Shown: positions 53,817-64,000 of the stretch, piece by piece
Layout: each line of letters opens with the position of its first letter
Position numbering within the stretch: the stretch's first letter is position 1
Source: Punctularia strigosozonata HHB-11173 SS5
Lineage: Eukaryota > Basidiomycota > Agaricomycetes > Corticiales > Punctulariaceae
NCBI RefSeq assembly: GCF_000264995.1
Contig: NW_006767445.1
Span: 442,084-506,083 of the forward strand
Length of the DNA stretch: 64,000 nucleotides
Direction of reading: 5' to 3'
Notes under the pieces: model-generated
Told to the model about the DNA's origin: nothing
The model's database searches: none
The model's input: the letters and a program-made list of their open reading frames with translations, nothing else
Position numbers and translations under genes: made by a program

Positions 53817-54275
53817 CGGTTTCCGAGTAAACGGGTCTCCTCTCCGCTTCGGAATGTACTGTAGAATGTCTCCTCCCCCCCCCGCCCCCGGCGCCCCCTT
53901 TCCCCCTGCATACCGGCTCGCGCTGTGAATTATGTCGATAAATAAATATGGACGCTTCCTTCGTTTTACACACGCCCTCCTTGGGCACGTTCGTGCGATT
54001 GTGATTCTGAAGGGGGGGGTTGGTGCCGGTATGGCGTGGGAAATGGAGCCCCGACCGCCGTCTTGGCGGCGCAGCTGCTGGTGTCCCACCATCGTTTGCA
54101 GACGAAACGTTCGTCCGTCTTGTTCTCCACCCGCCCGCCCTCTGGATCTCTCGTCTCTCTCTCTCTCTCTCGCCCCTTTTCTGTCGTTTTCAAGCGACGT
54201 TTTGCCATTTGTCCGGGGTTCGTCGAATCAAAAGTCACAAAGTCGAAAGCAAGACCACACCAGTCGGAGAGACAC
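53817..54275. other. Intergenic, peroxiredoxin to SPT small subunit 1
   Basis: Contains a C-rich run near 53874-53890, a G run near 54013 and a TC microsatellite at about 54152-54172. No gene recognised; it holds the promoter of the next gene. Confidence 0.55.
54152..54172. repeat. (TC)n microsatellite
   Basis: About ten TC units about 100 bp before the SPT small-subunit ATG. Confidence 0.8.
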
Positions 54276-54758
54276 ATGCCCGCACGCGCGCCGGATTTCG
54301 AGGGGTCCCCGTATCGTGCGCCCGACGGCGCGGTGCGGCGCTTCATCTGGCGCCGCAAGATGTGGGCCGAGGCGACGTTCGCGTTGTCGATGCTCGAGCC
54401 ATGGGAGAAGGTCGTCGTCTGTGAGTTAAGAACTAAAAGAGTGACTTTGTCCACATGTCCCCCTTCCCCCCTCCCCTATGCAAGCATAGCTTTTTCACTC
54501 TCGCTCTTTTTTTTCTTTGCGAAAAGATGAGATGGGGGGGAGGTTGACTAAGGGTTTTTTTTCACGTATGGTGCAGGGTCGATCTTTCTCGGCGTCGCGG
54601 TGCTGTTCCTCTGCGGCTTGTACCAGTACCTCCCGCACCACCTCGACTTCCTGCGTCGGCGGGCGATGTACTACTTCCTTGGCGAGGAGTCTGGGGAGAG
54701 CGTGTCGTGGCTCACGGCGGGCGCGAGTTGGGCGGGATCTGGGGGCAAGGAGTTGTGA
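54276..54758 (+). CDS. Serine palmitoyltransferase small subunit-like protein 1
   Basis: Exons 54276-54420 and 54577-54758 with a 156-nt intron in the Val-Trp junction give 108 residues. The core FIWRRKMWAEATFALSMLEP followed by WEKVVVWSIF aligns with human SPTSSA (YQYLLVTALYMLEPWERTVF). The second helix FLGVAVLFLCGLYQYLPHHL matches MALYTGYVFMPQHI. Such small subunits bind the SPT core in the ER membrane, raise its activity and influence acyl-CoA choice in the first step of sphingolipid synthesis; yeast Tsc3 has the same role. The C-terminal 25 residues (ESGESVSWLTAGASWAGSGG) extend past the family core. It is tandem with a second copy 0.8 kb downstream. Confidence 0.85.
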
Positions 54759-55574
54759 GCTGGCTGTTATTGAACCACTGTTGAACATGCACGTTAGTTA
54801 GAGTGAGCGCTCGCGGTTCTTTTCCCAGCCTTCCACTCGCGGTAGCTGACGAAGGCGGACAGGTACAGGATGGGGGACATATCACACGATTACAAATTAC
54901 CAATCCACCTTAATGACCTTCGCGACGTCGCTCGTAGGATGAGTCTCTGTTGTTTCTTTTCATCCTCGCCTTCTTTGCTTGGGCGATCTTACTGGTTTAC
55001 GCTTGTCGACACGAACCGGTTTCTCTCCCTCTCTCTTTGATCGAATGGAACTCCGATTATCCCCTGTTGGTACCGCATGAGCTCTAGCCGGGGTTCTGGC
55101 TGGCCTGACATGGGTCTTAGTCGGTGTCGGTGAGTAATGCCGATCCACTTGTCGTCGCATGTATCACTTGTCCACGCTCCCGGGCTGTCCCTATTCTTAG
55201 CGTCGTCTCCTGCGCCGGTCAACCAAACTGCTCGCCGCCGATGACTTGCTATGGAAGGTTAAGCGCCGTGTCGACGCTGTTCGTCTACCCTCACGGCATC
55301 TCTCGCAGCCTCGATGCCCTTTCCGGACGAATAGAAGCAGACCGGTTATGTAATCCCGGCCGCGGCCCGGCGCTCGGCACGCGGCATATCCCCCGTCCCC
55401 TCCCCGGGCCCGGTCTGTTTGTCATCGGCATCCCCTTACTGGCGTTCAAATATACGTCGTCGGGGACGTCAGGGATGCCTATTTCTTATATATATTTTAC
55501 CTAGGGCGTCCCTGTCGCCCGCACGTCTTCTATCCTCTCCATCGACCCCCGACGACCGAAAGTGCTGAGGCGCT
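54759..55574. other. Spacer between the SPT small-subunit genes
   Basis: No gene recognised. A TATATATA-like box near 55488-55497 lies about 80 bp before the second copy. Confidence 0.55.
55488..55497 (+). promoter_or_regulatory. TATA-like box of SPT small subunit 2
   Basis: A TATATAT run about 80 bp upstream of the ATG at 55575. Confidence 0.4.
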
Positions 55575-55917
55575 ATGCACGGCCGCGCTCCCCTACGCTT
55601 TGAAGACTCGCCGTACCGTCCCCCCGAGGGCGCGCTGCAGCGGTTCGTGTGGCGCCGCAAGATATGGATCGAGGTCACGTTTGGGCTCTCCGTGCTCGAG
55701 CCTTGGGAGAAGGCGCTCGTCTGTGCGTGTTCTTTGATCTTTTTTTTTTTGCTCGTGGGCGCGGTGGGCTAAGCTGGCTTGGACTGGTGCAGGGAGCGTT
55801 TTCGCGCTGATGACCGTCCTGTTCGTGACCGGGTTCTACCGGCTGATGCCGCAACACCTCGATCTCGTCCACAGGCGGACCGTGTATTATGTGACGGGCG
55901 ACGGCGTCGTGAGCTAG
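55575..55917 (+). CDS. Serine palmitoyltransferase small subunit-like protein 2 (tandem paralog)
   Basis: Exons 55575-55722 and 55793-55917 give 90 residues. The intron falls at exactly the same codon as in copy 1 (Val-Trp split, T|GG). The protein starts MHGRAPLRFEDSPYRPPEGA, close to the EGSPYRAPDGA of copy 1. The core is FVWRRKIWIEVTFGLSVLEP, then WEKALVWSVF, then ALMTVLFVTGFYRLMPQHLD, which is nearer to human SPTSSA (FMPQHI) than copy 1 is. It lacks copy 1's C-terminal extension and ends YYVTGDGVVS. Both copies keep the MLEPWE-type motif, so both may be functional. They could give different SPT acyl-CoA preferences, as SPTSSA and SPTSSB do in mammals; that is inference. Confidence 0.85.
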
Positions 55918-58054
55918 GCGCGGGAGTGGAAGCGAGAACGCGGGCATCTGAATGCTATGAAATAGGCCTCGCCTCTCCGTGGTGAGCGTGCGCCTGAGTT
56001 GACACATGCGAGGGATCGTGCTGACGATCGCGGCGGCTTCTCTTCCCGGAAGAAACGAATGTGCACCTGTATTATCACTATTTCTGTCGCATCCCGTCCC
56101 ATTTACCTATGATTTCAGTGGGGCGCCAGCTTTTCGTCCCCTTGTATAATTCTGCACACGTCTATATGATAAGACTCGATACACCGCTGATGACCCTCCT
56201 CGACGACTGTCAACGCTGACGCCCTTGTGAGCGTCGATGCAAAGCCGGGGCGATGGGCTAAAGGACGTGAATACGAGCGAGATGCCTTCCGTTGAGTTTC
56301 GTTTCCAGTGTGACTACTTATCCACGAGGACGTATGAAACGCTTCCTACCCGGTGTATGCGGTACCTTAAGCATGCATCCTGCATGAATAGACCAGTACC
56401 GCTTCCAGGAGACCAGGCGGCGAGATGGGTGACCGAGAAACTACTGGCGTGCGGCCACGACGTATACTTGGTGCGATGTTTCAGTTTACCTTTCGGTGAT
56501 AGTTTTCTGCGAGTGCGCCCCGAATTTAACGGCCTTATACTCGGAGCTAGAGGAAGAGAGTTGCGGGAGTAGAAACGATGGAATGTTCACAAACAGACGC
56601 CGAAGAGAGGTATTGCTATTTTTCGATCAATGGCGTCAGCGCCGCGTTACTGCCCCAAACTGCCTTCTTGTCTACGTCGACGTCGACCTCGGTGTGTGCT
56701 CTCATCCATGCCCTCGTCGACTCCGGAACATGGCGTAGAAGGGCAAACTGCTTCGGCGCCTTGATGATACACTCGTTTTGCCCCTCTGAACTGGCTGAGT
56801 GCGCAAGCGACGACGCGCTTGCAGACGCCGCCGTGCGCGCGTGCTTTGGTAACGACGACTAGCTCAGAATCTGTCCACAGAACGCTTCTTGCGGTTCTTA
56901 CAAGCTCTTTCGGGACTTTCTTGTCGATGATGTTGTACACCGGGACTTATTGGACGGCGAACTCGCCCAACTTGCTCCCGTAAGTCCGCAGCTGGAGCGG
57001 AACGCCACAGGCGCAGGGATCAGAAGGCACTCCTCTTCGCTGCGAGGGGCACGGGATATCGACGAGAAGTGGATATTCCTCGCGTATGAGCGCTACATCA
57101 CAGCGTTGGCTGCTGACGGCGCATGATGGGCAGAAATACTGTGCTTGGTGGTTTCCTGGGCGCGATCCGCCGGCCAGCATCGCATGTACTGCGAGGCAAT
57201 ATACCTTCCGCTCGGAGCGGGGTGGGGAGTTCTGCAAATTACAGTGAATGGTAGTGCTATGAACGCCGGATGGCGCTCGAAAATATGCTTTTCATCGCAG
57301 CGTTCTCACCGTCAAGTTCTTCGGTTGCGTACCTGGGCTGGCGTCCTCTGGACTCTCCCTCGAGTCCATCATGCAAATGCTTGCTATGGAATGTCTGGCT
57401 GTACCATGACCGCCATCTGATCCTTTCCATCGATACCGCAGTGTTGCGTTTGACGCCCTAGACACCACGGGAACTATCCTCAGGTGTTTGTTTCCGGTCT
57501 TCAATCCCTACGGTCTGTCCCGCTATCCCGAGGAACAGGGATTACAGGTAAGATACTGCCCTGGCTGCCGTTTCTATTGTAAATCCCAGTCGGGGTATGC
57601 GGATGTTAACACACGTGCGGGTGAACAACATACCGAGCGTCCTCAGCGATTGCGCGCGCACGATCGATCACTCACATGAATGGTAATGGAGAATTGGGCG
57701 ATATCTGCCGTAAGTACCCGGACCATCGTGTGCTGTTCGTCGAAAGCTCACGGATACCGGCGTCAGTCTCTGAATACTACAACGCTCCATCACGAGCAAT
57801 GTTTCCGACGAGTACGAAGCCATCTCGCGATCCTGCGACTAACACCTCTGCATGGACCGTTCTGCGCGCAAGCTATACTGTTCTCGGTTCCGATCCGGGC
57901 TTCCGCTCATCCATAGGCCACCGCGCAGCAACGCGGCTTAGACGCTGGGTCTTTTATTTGCACGCCGTCCTTCCGCGTCAAAGGTATATAAGGGGTCTGC
58001 ATTGGGTGTACAACTACCAGGTCCTCAGCCTTCTACTGCACATTCAACATCAAC
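55918..58054. other. Intergenic, 2.1 kb, before the expansin-like gene
   Basis: No gene recognised. Plus-strand open frames at 56237-56572, 56578-56862 and 57676-58116 carry no familiar motif. The last 70 bp hold a clear TATA box. Confidence 0.5.
57985..57991 (+). promoter_or_regulatory. TATA box of the expansin-like gene
   Basis: TATATAA followed by GG, about 64 bp before the ATG at 58055; a C/T-rich stretch before the ATG fits the start region. Confidence 0.65.
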
Positions 58055-58673
58055 ATGCAGCTCAAGCTCTTGACCGCTGTCGCTGGTGCCGCTGCGTAAG
58101 CCTGTATCGTCCCTAGCGCATGTTCGCAAGAATACTAACTCAGGTGTATCTTAGCGCCGCGGTTGTGTCCGCCCAGCAGTTCCAAAACGAACGCTTCACT
58201 TGGTTTGAGCCTGGACTCGGTAAGAAATTCACTCGCGATCGAATGGGTGAGGCTCAAACATACTCTCGCAGGTGCATGCGGTCAAAACAACGGCCCTAAC
58301 GATTTCGTGAGTCTTATGTAACGACGCTATCCTCCGCTGTTTAACTGTAATCTCTCAGATCGTTGCTCTCAATGCCGACGTACGAGCGCCTGCCTTTTAC
58401 GCTTTACATTTTCTCACTCTGATTTACAGCAATACGATGGTGGAGCTCACTGCTTCCAGACTATTACGATCACGGCCCTCGGCAAGACGACCACTGCTCA
58501 GATCGTCGACGAGGTGAGAGTAAATCTCAGCCGTCTGCGCTCTTCTAACCCAAGCAACCTGCTCATAGTGCCCCGGATGCCCCTTCGGCGGTTTGGACCT
58601 GTCTCCCGGCTTGTTCGAGTTCTTCGCCCCTCTCAGCGAGGGCGTGATCACTGGTGGCTGGTCCTTTGACTAA
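58055..58673 (+). CDS. Secreted expansin-like (RlpA-type double-psi barrel) protein
   Basis: Six exons (58055-58095, 58155-58219, 58272-58306, 58359-58379, 58430-58513, 58569-58673) join in frame to 116 residues. The signal peptide is MQLKLLTAVAGAAAAAVVSA. The rest is one double-psi beta-barrel: FTWFEPGLGACGQNNGPNDF, IVALNAD, GGAHCFQTITITALG, AQIVDECPGCPFGGLDLSPG and LFEFFAPLSEGVITGGWSFD. The Cys pairs and the DECPGCP motif are typical of fungal RlpA-like/expansin-like proteins, which loosen or bind plant or fungal cell-wall glucans. There is no carbohydrate-binding module. The fourth exon is only 21 nt. A good TATA box suggests strong regulated expression. Confidence 0.9.
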
Positions 58674-58943
58674 ACTGATTTGTTATGGATATTTATGTAC
58701 GGTAGAGGGCTTCTTCAACAGGAGCAAGTAGGGGGGTTGTAGTTCTGAATTCGAATTCATATGGCTATGACGATCTGTTGAAGCAAGCGTAAGTTTTACG
58801 AGGTCGGCCGGCCTTTCTGCAGATCAGGTGTTCCGCTTCTCGCAATAATAGCACGCTCCAAGCTACGTGCTGATGATGTGGGCCTTGCAAGCAATCCGTG
58901 CGCAAGGCGCATACGCAGTGTTCAAGTTCAAACAGTACAATTA

Positions 58944-60710
58944 TCATTGGAAGAAATAATTCGGACGATGACGTAAGATGTATGTACCGAGATCTTCGTC
59001 GTAATTCTCTTCGTCCCCTTCCTGGTCTTTGTCTTCTGTCACGTCTTCGTTATCCTCACACTCCTCATAACCATCATCCTCGTCCTCGTTCTCGTTCTCT
59101 TGCTGACAGCATGAGAAAATATGATCTTCGGTCCGACACACAGTAGCATCAATGGACGTTGGCCGTACTTGATACCAGCCTTGCTGTCGGGGCGGCCGTT
59201 CGGCCTCCGGGGGTTGCCACCTGTTACGGTAGTAATTGTCCTGGACGGCAATGCGAATCGCAGCCGCAGCTCCGTGGGCTCTCTTGAGCCTCTGGAGAAA
59301 TCTGAGGCGGCCAGGCGCTCCCCGGTCCTCATCATCCGGGCCCGGGAGAACACAAGCGATGCGGGCGAGTAGCGTCTCTTTCAGCAGTGCTTCGCTCGCC
59401 GTGGATGAGGCCGAATGTCCATGGCATTCCAGCGCTTGGAGGCAGGGGAGTGGCAGCGAATAAAGCCATTGAAGATCGTCTTGGCGCCCTGATTTATTCA
59501 CCATGGCATTATCCGGGAGAATGGTCGCCACGAGCGCTTCAAGCAAGGGGATCGAGCAGTGGGTGAGTTGGATGCATGACAACGTGCGACACGCAGACAA
59601 GAAAGCGCCAAATATGACAGCGTCCGCCACGTGAACGTGTTCCAGGTCCAAGATCTGAAGGGATGGGAGTCTGAGGGTACGCTGCACATCGGGTGGATCA
59701 CTTGCGCTCTCTTGACTGAGGTACTCGAACAAGTCCGAGGAGTCCATTGGGGGATATCCGTACGTGGACTCGTAATCCACGAGACTGAGTTGCGTTAATC
59801 GCGGGGCAGACAGGAGCGAGAATAGAGATATCGCGTGCGGGCTGTCGAGGAAGCCGATCTTCAGAATCCTGAGGCGAGGGAGAGAGACTCGCTCTGAGCT
59901 GAACGGACCTGACACTCCTCCTCCTATTCGCAGATCGTGCAACGAGTGAGAACAGTTGGCCAGAATTCTGCTGAGGTCAACGCCGGTAGGTCGGTGATCG
60001 AATGGGATGTGCGTAATGCAGAGTTTCACCAAGTTGCGCACGTTGAGCGTGCTCCAGGAAACCGCCAAGCAGTCGAGCTCCAGATACCGAAGAGAGACGA
60101 AGCGCTCAGCGGTTTCGAAAACGCTCTTCATCGTAGTTGACTGGTATTCGGGTGGTAAGAATCTCTGACCGTCCAAAACAGCGTGGCGCATAGGCCCCTG
60201 AGCGATTGATAGAAGTTCCAAACATGGAAAGCCGCCGGGGTGGGTCTGCAGATATTCGAGCAGTCGCCAGACGTGTTCCCAGCTCCTGGTCAGGAATTCC
60301 AGGCTGCGAATGCGGCGTGAAACCGGCACGAGCGTTTCCGAGAAGAATGCTTGCGTTTCAAGACGTCCCCATTCGTTCTTACCGAAAACAGGAAAGAACG
60401 GTGCGGCGAGGTTGGCGTTGATGCGAAGAGGTATAGACGGACCCGAGCGGGCTATACATAGATCTCCCCGAGCACGTTGAAGGGTGTATGATGTGGTGGT
60501 GTCGAACACGACGTTTGACCACAGAAGCGGAGAAGAGTATACAACCTCTCGCCACCGACGACACACCCGAGAGAGGGTGAGCCGCGTTTTATCCAGTGAG
60601 CGATTAGGTACCGAAAGCACGGCCTCCAAGAAGATATGGCATAGGATCTCGTTCGGGAGCCCATGTATGTGCCAACGTGTGCTGATGCGTCCCTTGCAGC
60701 GGGAGCACAT
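58944..60710 (-). CDS. F-box/LRR protein
   Basis: Open frame of 588 residues from the ATG at 60710. The start MCSRCKGRISTRWHIHGLPN leads into the F-box ILCHIFLEAV, then LTLSRVCRRWREVVYSSPLL, the classic basidiomycete form LPxEIL...VCRRWR...PxLW. Leucine-rich segments follow (LEFLTRSWEHVWRLLEYL; LRYLELDCLAVSWSTL; LPRLRILKIGFLDSPHAISL; LPSLQILDLEHVHVADAVIF). An acidic tail of about 50 residues closes the protein. It would act as a substrate adaptor of an SCF ubiquitin ligase. The frame stays open for 200 more codons upstream, to 61310, without a recognisable domain; the shorter start is chosen because the F-box normally lies near the N-terminus. The LRR half resembles the two short LRR genes at 45.7-47.5 kb. 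Confidence 0.82.
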   Translation of the reverse strand: MCSRCKGRISTRWHIHGLPNEILCHIFLEAVLSVPNRSLDKTRLTLSRVCRRWREVVYSSPLLWSNVVFDTTTSYTLQRARGDLCIARSGPSIPLRINANLAAPFFPVFGKNEWGRLETQAFFSETLVPVSRRIRSLEFLTRSWEHVWRLLEYLQTHPGGFPCLELLSIAQGPMRHAVLDGQRFLPPEYQSTTMKSVFETAERFVSLRYLELDCLAVSWSTLNVRNLVKLCITHIPFDHRPTGVDLSRILANCSHSLHDLRIGGGVSGPFSSERVSLPRLRILKIGFLDSPHAISLFSLLSAPRLTQLSLVDYESTYGYPPMDSSDLFEYLSQESASDPPDVQRTLRLPSLQILDLEHVHVADAVIFGAFLSACRTLSCIQLTHCSIPLLEALVATILPDNAMVNKSGRQDDLQWLYSLPLPCLQALECHGHSASSTASEALLKETLLARIACVLPGPDDEDRGAPGRLRFLQRLKRAHGAAAAIRIAVQDNYYRNRWQPPEAERPPRQQGWYQVRPTSIDATVCRTEDHIFSCCQQENENEDEDDGYEECEDNEDVTEDKDQEGDEENYDEDLGTYILRHRPNYFFQ

Positions 60711-61502
60711 ATTCTCTCTATAGCACTCAAGTGTTCGCTTGGTAGATGTAACAATGGTGAGGTGACAGTCCAATTTCACAGTACTGCAGAGGGATGTACC
60801 TGGTCCATGTTCGGGTAATAAACCACAGCGGATAAGAGCACGATTTGAGCAGACGCCGCGCGTCACAGCGATGGTCAACAATGGTCTATGCACTAAGCAA
60901 TTCGGAGCACCGGCAGGTGGCAAGCTATGAGTGGGGTAAGGGAACGAACCTAACGCGACACGACCTTTTTTATTATCCTGAAGTACTGTGGCCCCTGTGC
61001 GTCCTGCCGAGACTGTGGCCTCCGCCGCGCCGGCGGTAAGGATCGGGGCGGCCTCACGGAATCCACTCTGCATAACTTTCGTTGCGCAGTAGCGCGAATG
61101 TCCGCGGTGCAGATTCCGAGGGGTGGTATGTTGACCCATCACGAATACTAGTCGCGTGTTGGAGGTGCGTAGGCTCCGGCCCGGGCGAGTTCCATCGAAG
61201 TATGGGTACTTATACCGTGGCCCGCCCGGTTTTGGCACGGTGCAATCGCCGATGAAGCTCAGTGAGCGGATGCGTGTGAGTGAGGCCGAGAGATCTGCGA
61301 GTGGTACCAAGCCCTCGGCAACCGGCGCTCGTGGGTTCGCCGACTATGAACCTCTCCTACCTTGCGATATTCAACCTTTCACTCAACAGCGCCAAGGAGC
61401 GATGTAGCAACGATGACATTAATGAGGCTCCGCCCAAGCCGAGTAATATAGTAGACAATCAAGGCCGTGCGCGCGTCGGGGGCCAAACGTTAGCTTAAGC
61501 CT
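60711..61502. other. 5' side of the F-box gene and 3' flank of uS4m
   Basis: An open minus-strand frame continues from the F-box gene to 61310. It has no known motif and may be a long 5' leader or an N-terminal extension. Confidence 0.4.
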
Positions 61503-62913
61503 TTACCACCACCCCTCGCGCTTCTCCGCCTCCTTCCGATTCTCGGGCTCCCTCGCCCGCCTCTTCGCGCTGCGCAGCCTGACCCGCCGCTTGGAGTACC
61601 ACTCCCAGGCGAGGCGGACGACGGCGCCGTCGGCGTCGTACGGGGTCGGGATCTCCGAGTAGTTCGGGCGCGCGGTCGGGTGCCGGACGTAGATGGCGGA
61701 GCAGGCGAGGAAGGAGACCTCGATGTAGGCCGGGACGAAGATGAAGGGGGAGGCGTAGGGGGGCAGGGTGAAGGGCGTGAGCGACTCGGCGGCGGCGGCG
61801 GCTTCGGCGCGTTTGGCGAGCTTGGCGGCGTATTTGGAGGGGTGGGAGGGGGCGGAGGAGGAGGGGTGGGTGCTGTCTGAGGCGCCGGACTCGGACTCGG
61901 ATTCGGGTTCGGATGAGGGTTGGGCTTCGGCTGAGGATTGTGGTGAGGTCTCGTCCGGCGAGGTGTCGGTCTCGGTGGCGGAGGCGGAGGCTTCATCGGT
62001 GGTTTCGTCGGTAGACGCCTTGTCATCGGCCCTGGGATGTTTCTCGTCGATGGGAGCTGCGGGCGCGGGTTGTAGGAACCGGATGGCGGCCGGGTTGACG
62101 GTGACCATGTCGCCCGGGGCGATGCGGGTATTGGGGTTCGTATGCTGTCAATCGAGTGTCGGGGAGCAGGTCGCAACGGGAGAGAGCGGTGTGTGTGAGA
62201 AAGAGGGGGGGGGGGAGAGTGAGACGTACCTTTTTGCCGTTGAGCTTGACGTCACCGTGGATGACCATCCGTCGGGCTTCGTACACGCTGTGCGCGAGGC
62301 AGGCGCGGAAGATGAAGACGTCCACGCGGCGCTCGACGTCGCTGAACATGAGCGAGGCGACGGGCGGGACTTCGTCGCCCTCCTCGGCGAGCGCCGAGTC
62401 TCGCTCGGCATCCCGTTCCCGGGCCGCTTTGCTCAGACCGCCCTCGCGTCGGGCGAAGAGCGATAGGCTTTTCGTGTCGTCCAACAGGTTACCTGCTCAT
62501 ACGAAGGGAGACGTCAGCGGATCCGGCCGTGTCTTTGGGAAAGGATTTTCAGGTGGAACCTTTGGGGCCGGTTGCGGCGGTCCTCTTGGCGGGCCGCACG
62601 TCGGGCAGGGTTTGTGGGAGATAGTAGCGCTTGAATATCTTCTCGTTTATGAAGTCGCCGTGGTAGGCGCGGACGAGCGCCTTGGACACCCAGCGCTGCT
62701 TGAAGAGCGAGGTCTCGAGCTGCTGGTGAAACTGAATCTCCTTCGAGCGGCCGCCGATGGAGCGCAGCCAGAGGTTGTAGAGGTTGCGCGGGTGCCAGCT
62801 CTGTGCGAGAACGTCCGAAGGTCAGTAGGTGGCGGAGTGGGGGGGCAGGTCGTGGCGGGACTTGCCATGCGCGGCATGCATCGCTGCGAGGAAAGGATGT
62901 TGGCGTCCCTCAT
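61503..62913 (-). CDS. NAM9: Mitochondrial ribosomal protein uS4m (NAM9)
   Basis: Four exons (62866-62913, 62560-62800, 62230-62492, 61503-62144) give 397 residues. [18 protein letters not shown] is the fungal uS4m signature near the start (PRMSW.PxNLxNLW). [20 protein letters not shown] and then [11 protein letters not shown] follow, then the S4 RNA-binding domain [36 protein letters not shown] and [17 protein letters not shown] Ser/Glu-rich insert of about 80 residues is followed by the conserved end [20 protein letters not shown] and [13 protein letters not shown]. It is an essential small-subunit protein of the mitochondrial ribosome. The first intron has a GC donor. The conserved PRM|SW junction spans it, which supports both the start at 62913 and the splice. 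Confidence 0.92.
62801..62865 (-). other. GC-AG intron in the uS4m gene
   Basis: Donor ATG|GCAAGT and acceptor CACAG. Removing it joins MPRM to [11 protein letters not shown], the conserved uS4m block, without a frame change. Confidence 0.85.
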
Positions 62914-63075
62914 CCTTGCCGGTTGGAGACGCGGAGACCGAGACGACGGTGTTGTGGAGGGACCCTGGACGAGGACGGCAGCGGCGGTGGCGGACGAGGA
63001 CGAGCCCGGAAAAGTTGAGCGCGTGGCGCGCGGTCACGAGCGACAACGCGCGACTCGCCTCCGACGACCGCAGGG

Positions 63076-64000
63076 ATGGGCTCGAGAGCGGACACTTATA
63101 CGCCCGGGGCCCGCGTCAGCACGCGCAAGTCGACGCTCAGGCTCTCGGAGAGGGAGTACGAGAAGGTGCGTCGTGGTACGGCACTCGTGCAACCAGACAA
63201 TATTGATGAAGGGCGTCAGATCACTGGCACCATCGCCTCTGTGAGACGGCACCGACAACGGATCGAAGATGGAATCGAGGACTCGACCGAGAGCGATGCT
63301 CGGGATATTCGACGGAAGAGACCAGGGAACGGTATGCTCACATCCGCGCGCATGATCCTGGTCTGCTCATGGCGCGATTTTTCCGACCAGATCGCAACGA
63401 GCCCTCTTTCATCGCGGAAACGAGCTTTGTACGCGCACCCCTCAACTCGCGCGTGGACGTACACGTCAGCGGCGCGTCATCCTCCTCGAAATCGAAAGGA
63501 AAGGGTAAGGAGAGGGAGGAGAGTCTCGCTGGTTTACCCCTGGAGATACAGGAGGCGTTGATACTGGAGGATCTGTTGTACGTGCTGATGGTACGCGCCC
63601 TCGCTTGTCGTCGTGTTCCGGACTCATTGGGAACTTGCAGGGCATAGAAGGAACCTATATCACCCTTCCGCCGGATTATTCCATAGACGAAGACGATCCT
63701 CTCCAGGGAATACACTACGTCGTATCGACAACACTCGGTATGTCCGTGTTCTTCCGTCCCTTTTCCACATACTCAACAACAGAGCCCCAGACCCTTCATT
63801 ACGCGATCTTGTCGAACGCATACTTCCGCTGGGCACATACTATACCGCCATCTCGTCCTTTGTGGAAGCACGCTCGCATCTTGATCATGGCCTGGTCAAC
63901 CACGCGCTCTGCGCATCTATCCGCTCCATGCTCAAGGTACCTACCCCTTACCCTCATAGAAAACTCTGTCTGATGCCGTAATTGCCCGCGCAGGACTACC
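63076..64000 (+). CDS. Gamma-tubulin complex component 2 (Spc97-type), 5' part
   Basis: The gene runs off the right edge. MGSRADTYTPGARVSTRKST is a likely start; several short exons then lead to LMARFFRPDRNEPSFIAETS. After this the family becomes certain: LPLEIQEALILEDLLYVLMG, IEGTYITLPPDYSIDEDDPL, and DPSLRDLVERILPLGTYYTA with ISSFVEARSHLDHGLVNHAL, which is the N-terminal Spc97/Spc98 (GRIP1) domain of GCP2. GCP2 forms the small gamma-tubulin complex with GCP3 and gamma-tubulin and nucleates microtubules at the spindle pole body. Introns at 63592-63640 and about 63740-63786 were read by homology; exon joins before 63360 and the exact start are tentative. Confidence 0.85.

Noticed and set aside
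1-64000. CRISPR arrays, rRNA genes, bacterial operon features, LTR or virus-like elements
   Set aside because: None seen; the spliced eukaryotic genes and families point to a fungal nuclear chromosome.

Overview
The window is nuclear DNA of a filamentous basidiomycete, most likely an Agaricomycete. The evidence is gene-dense, GC-rich sequence, many introns of about 50-65 nt, and families typical of mushroom-forming fungi: F-box/LRR proteins, DUF6533 membrane proteins, DUF4470-MYND proteins and a DUF7708 STAND-type N-terminal domain. No viral or LTR-type element was recognised. All functions below come from reading motifs by eye; no database search was run.

Layout. 1-3.7 kb: 3' end of an F-box-type gene, a secreted SRPBCC protein, and a small three-exon gene for complex I subunit NDUFA2/B8. 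3.9-13.7 kb: an array of three DUF4470-MYND paralogs in successive states of decay (intact, one in-frame stop, truncated). 14-20 kb: a Rax1-like RGS membrane protein and two tandem arrestin-like genes (a third paralog lies at 39 kb). 21-25 kb: an orphan DUF7708 protein and an Ost-alpha/TMEM184-type membrane protein.

26.9-33.2 kb: two nested Tc1/mariner (IS630-type) DNA transposons of the same unusual two-gene plan. Each has a plus-strand accessory gene and a minus-strand DDE transposase whose stop codons almost touch. The younger copy (29992-33185) has about 75-bp inverted repeats and a TA duplication and looks whole. It sits just upstream of the transposase start of the older copy, which carries a stop and a frameshift. 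This is the strongest candidate for an undescribed system.

33.4-45.4 kb: PEX19, a DUF6533 membrane protein, a TFIIH subunit TFB5 gene with two 16-nt coding exons, the third arrestin-like gene, nucleoporin NDC1 and an unrecognised Arg/Ser-rich protein. 45.7-52 kb: two short LRR genes lacking the F-box, a two-helix membrane protein, a phosphotransferase-like protein and Mediator MED8. 52.8-64 kb: an Asp f 3-type peroxiredoxin, two tandem small-subunit genes of serine palmitoyltransferase, a secreted expansin-like protein, an F-box/LRR gene, mitochondrial ribosomal protein uS4m with a GC-AG intron, and the 5' part of gamma-tubulin complex component 2, which runs off the right edge.

Most housekeeping genes here are unrelated neighbours. 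The accessory content is the paralog arrays (MYND, arrestin, LRR, SPT small subunit) and the nested transposons.
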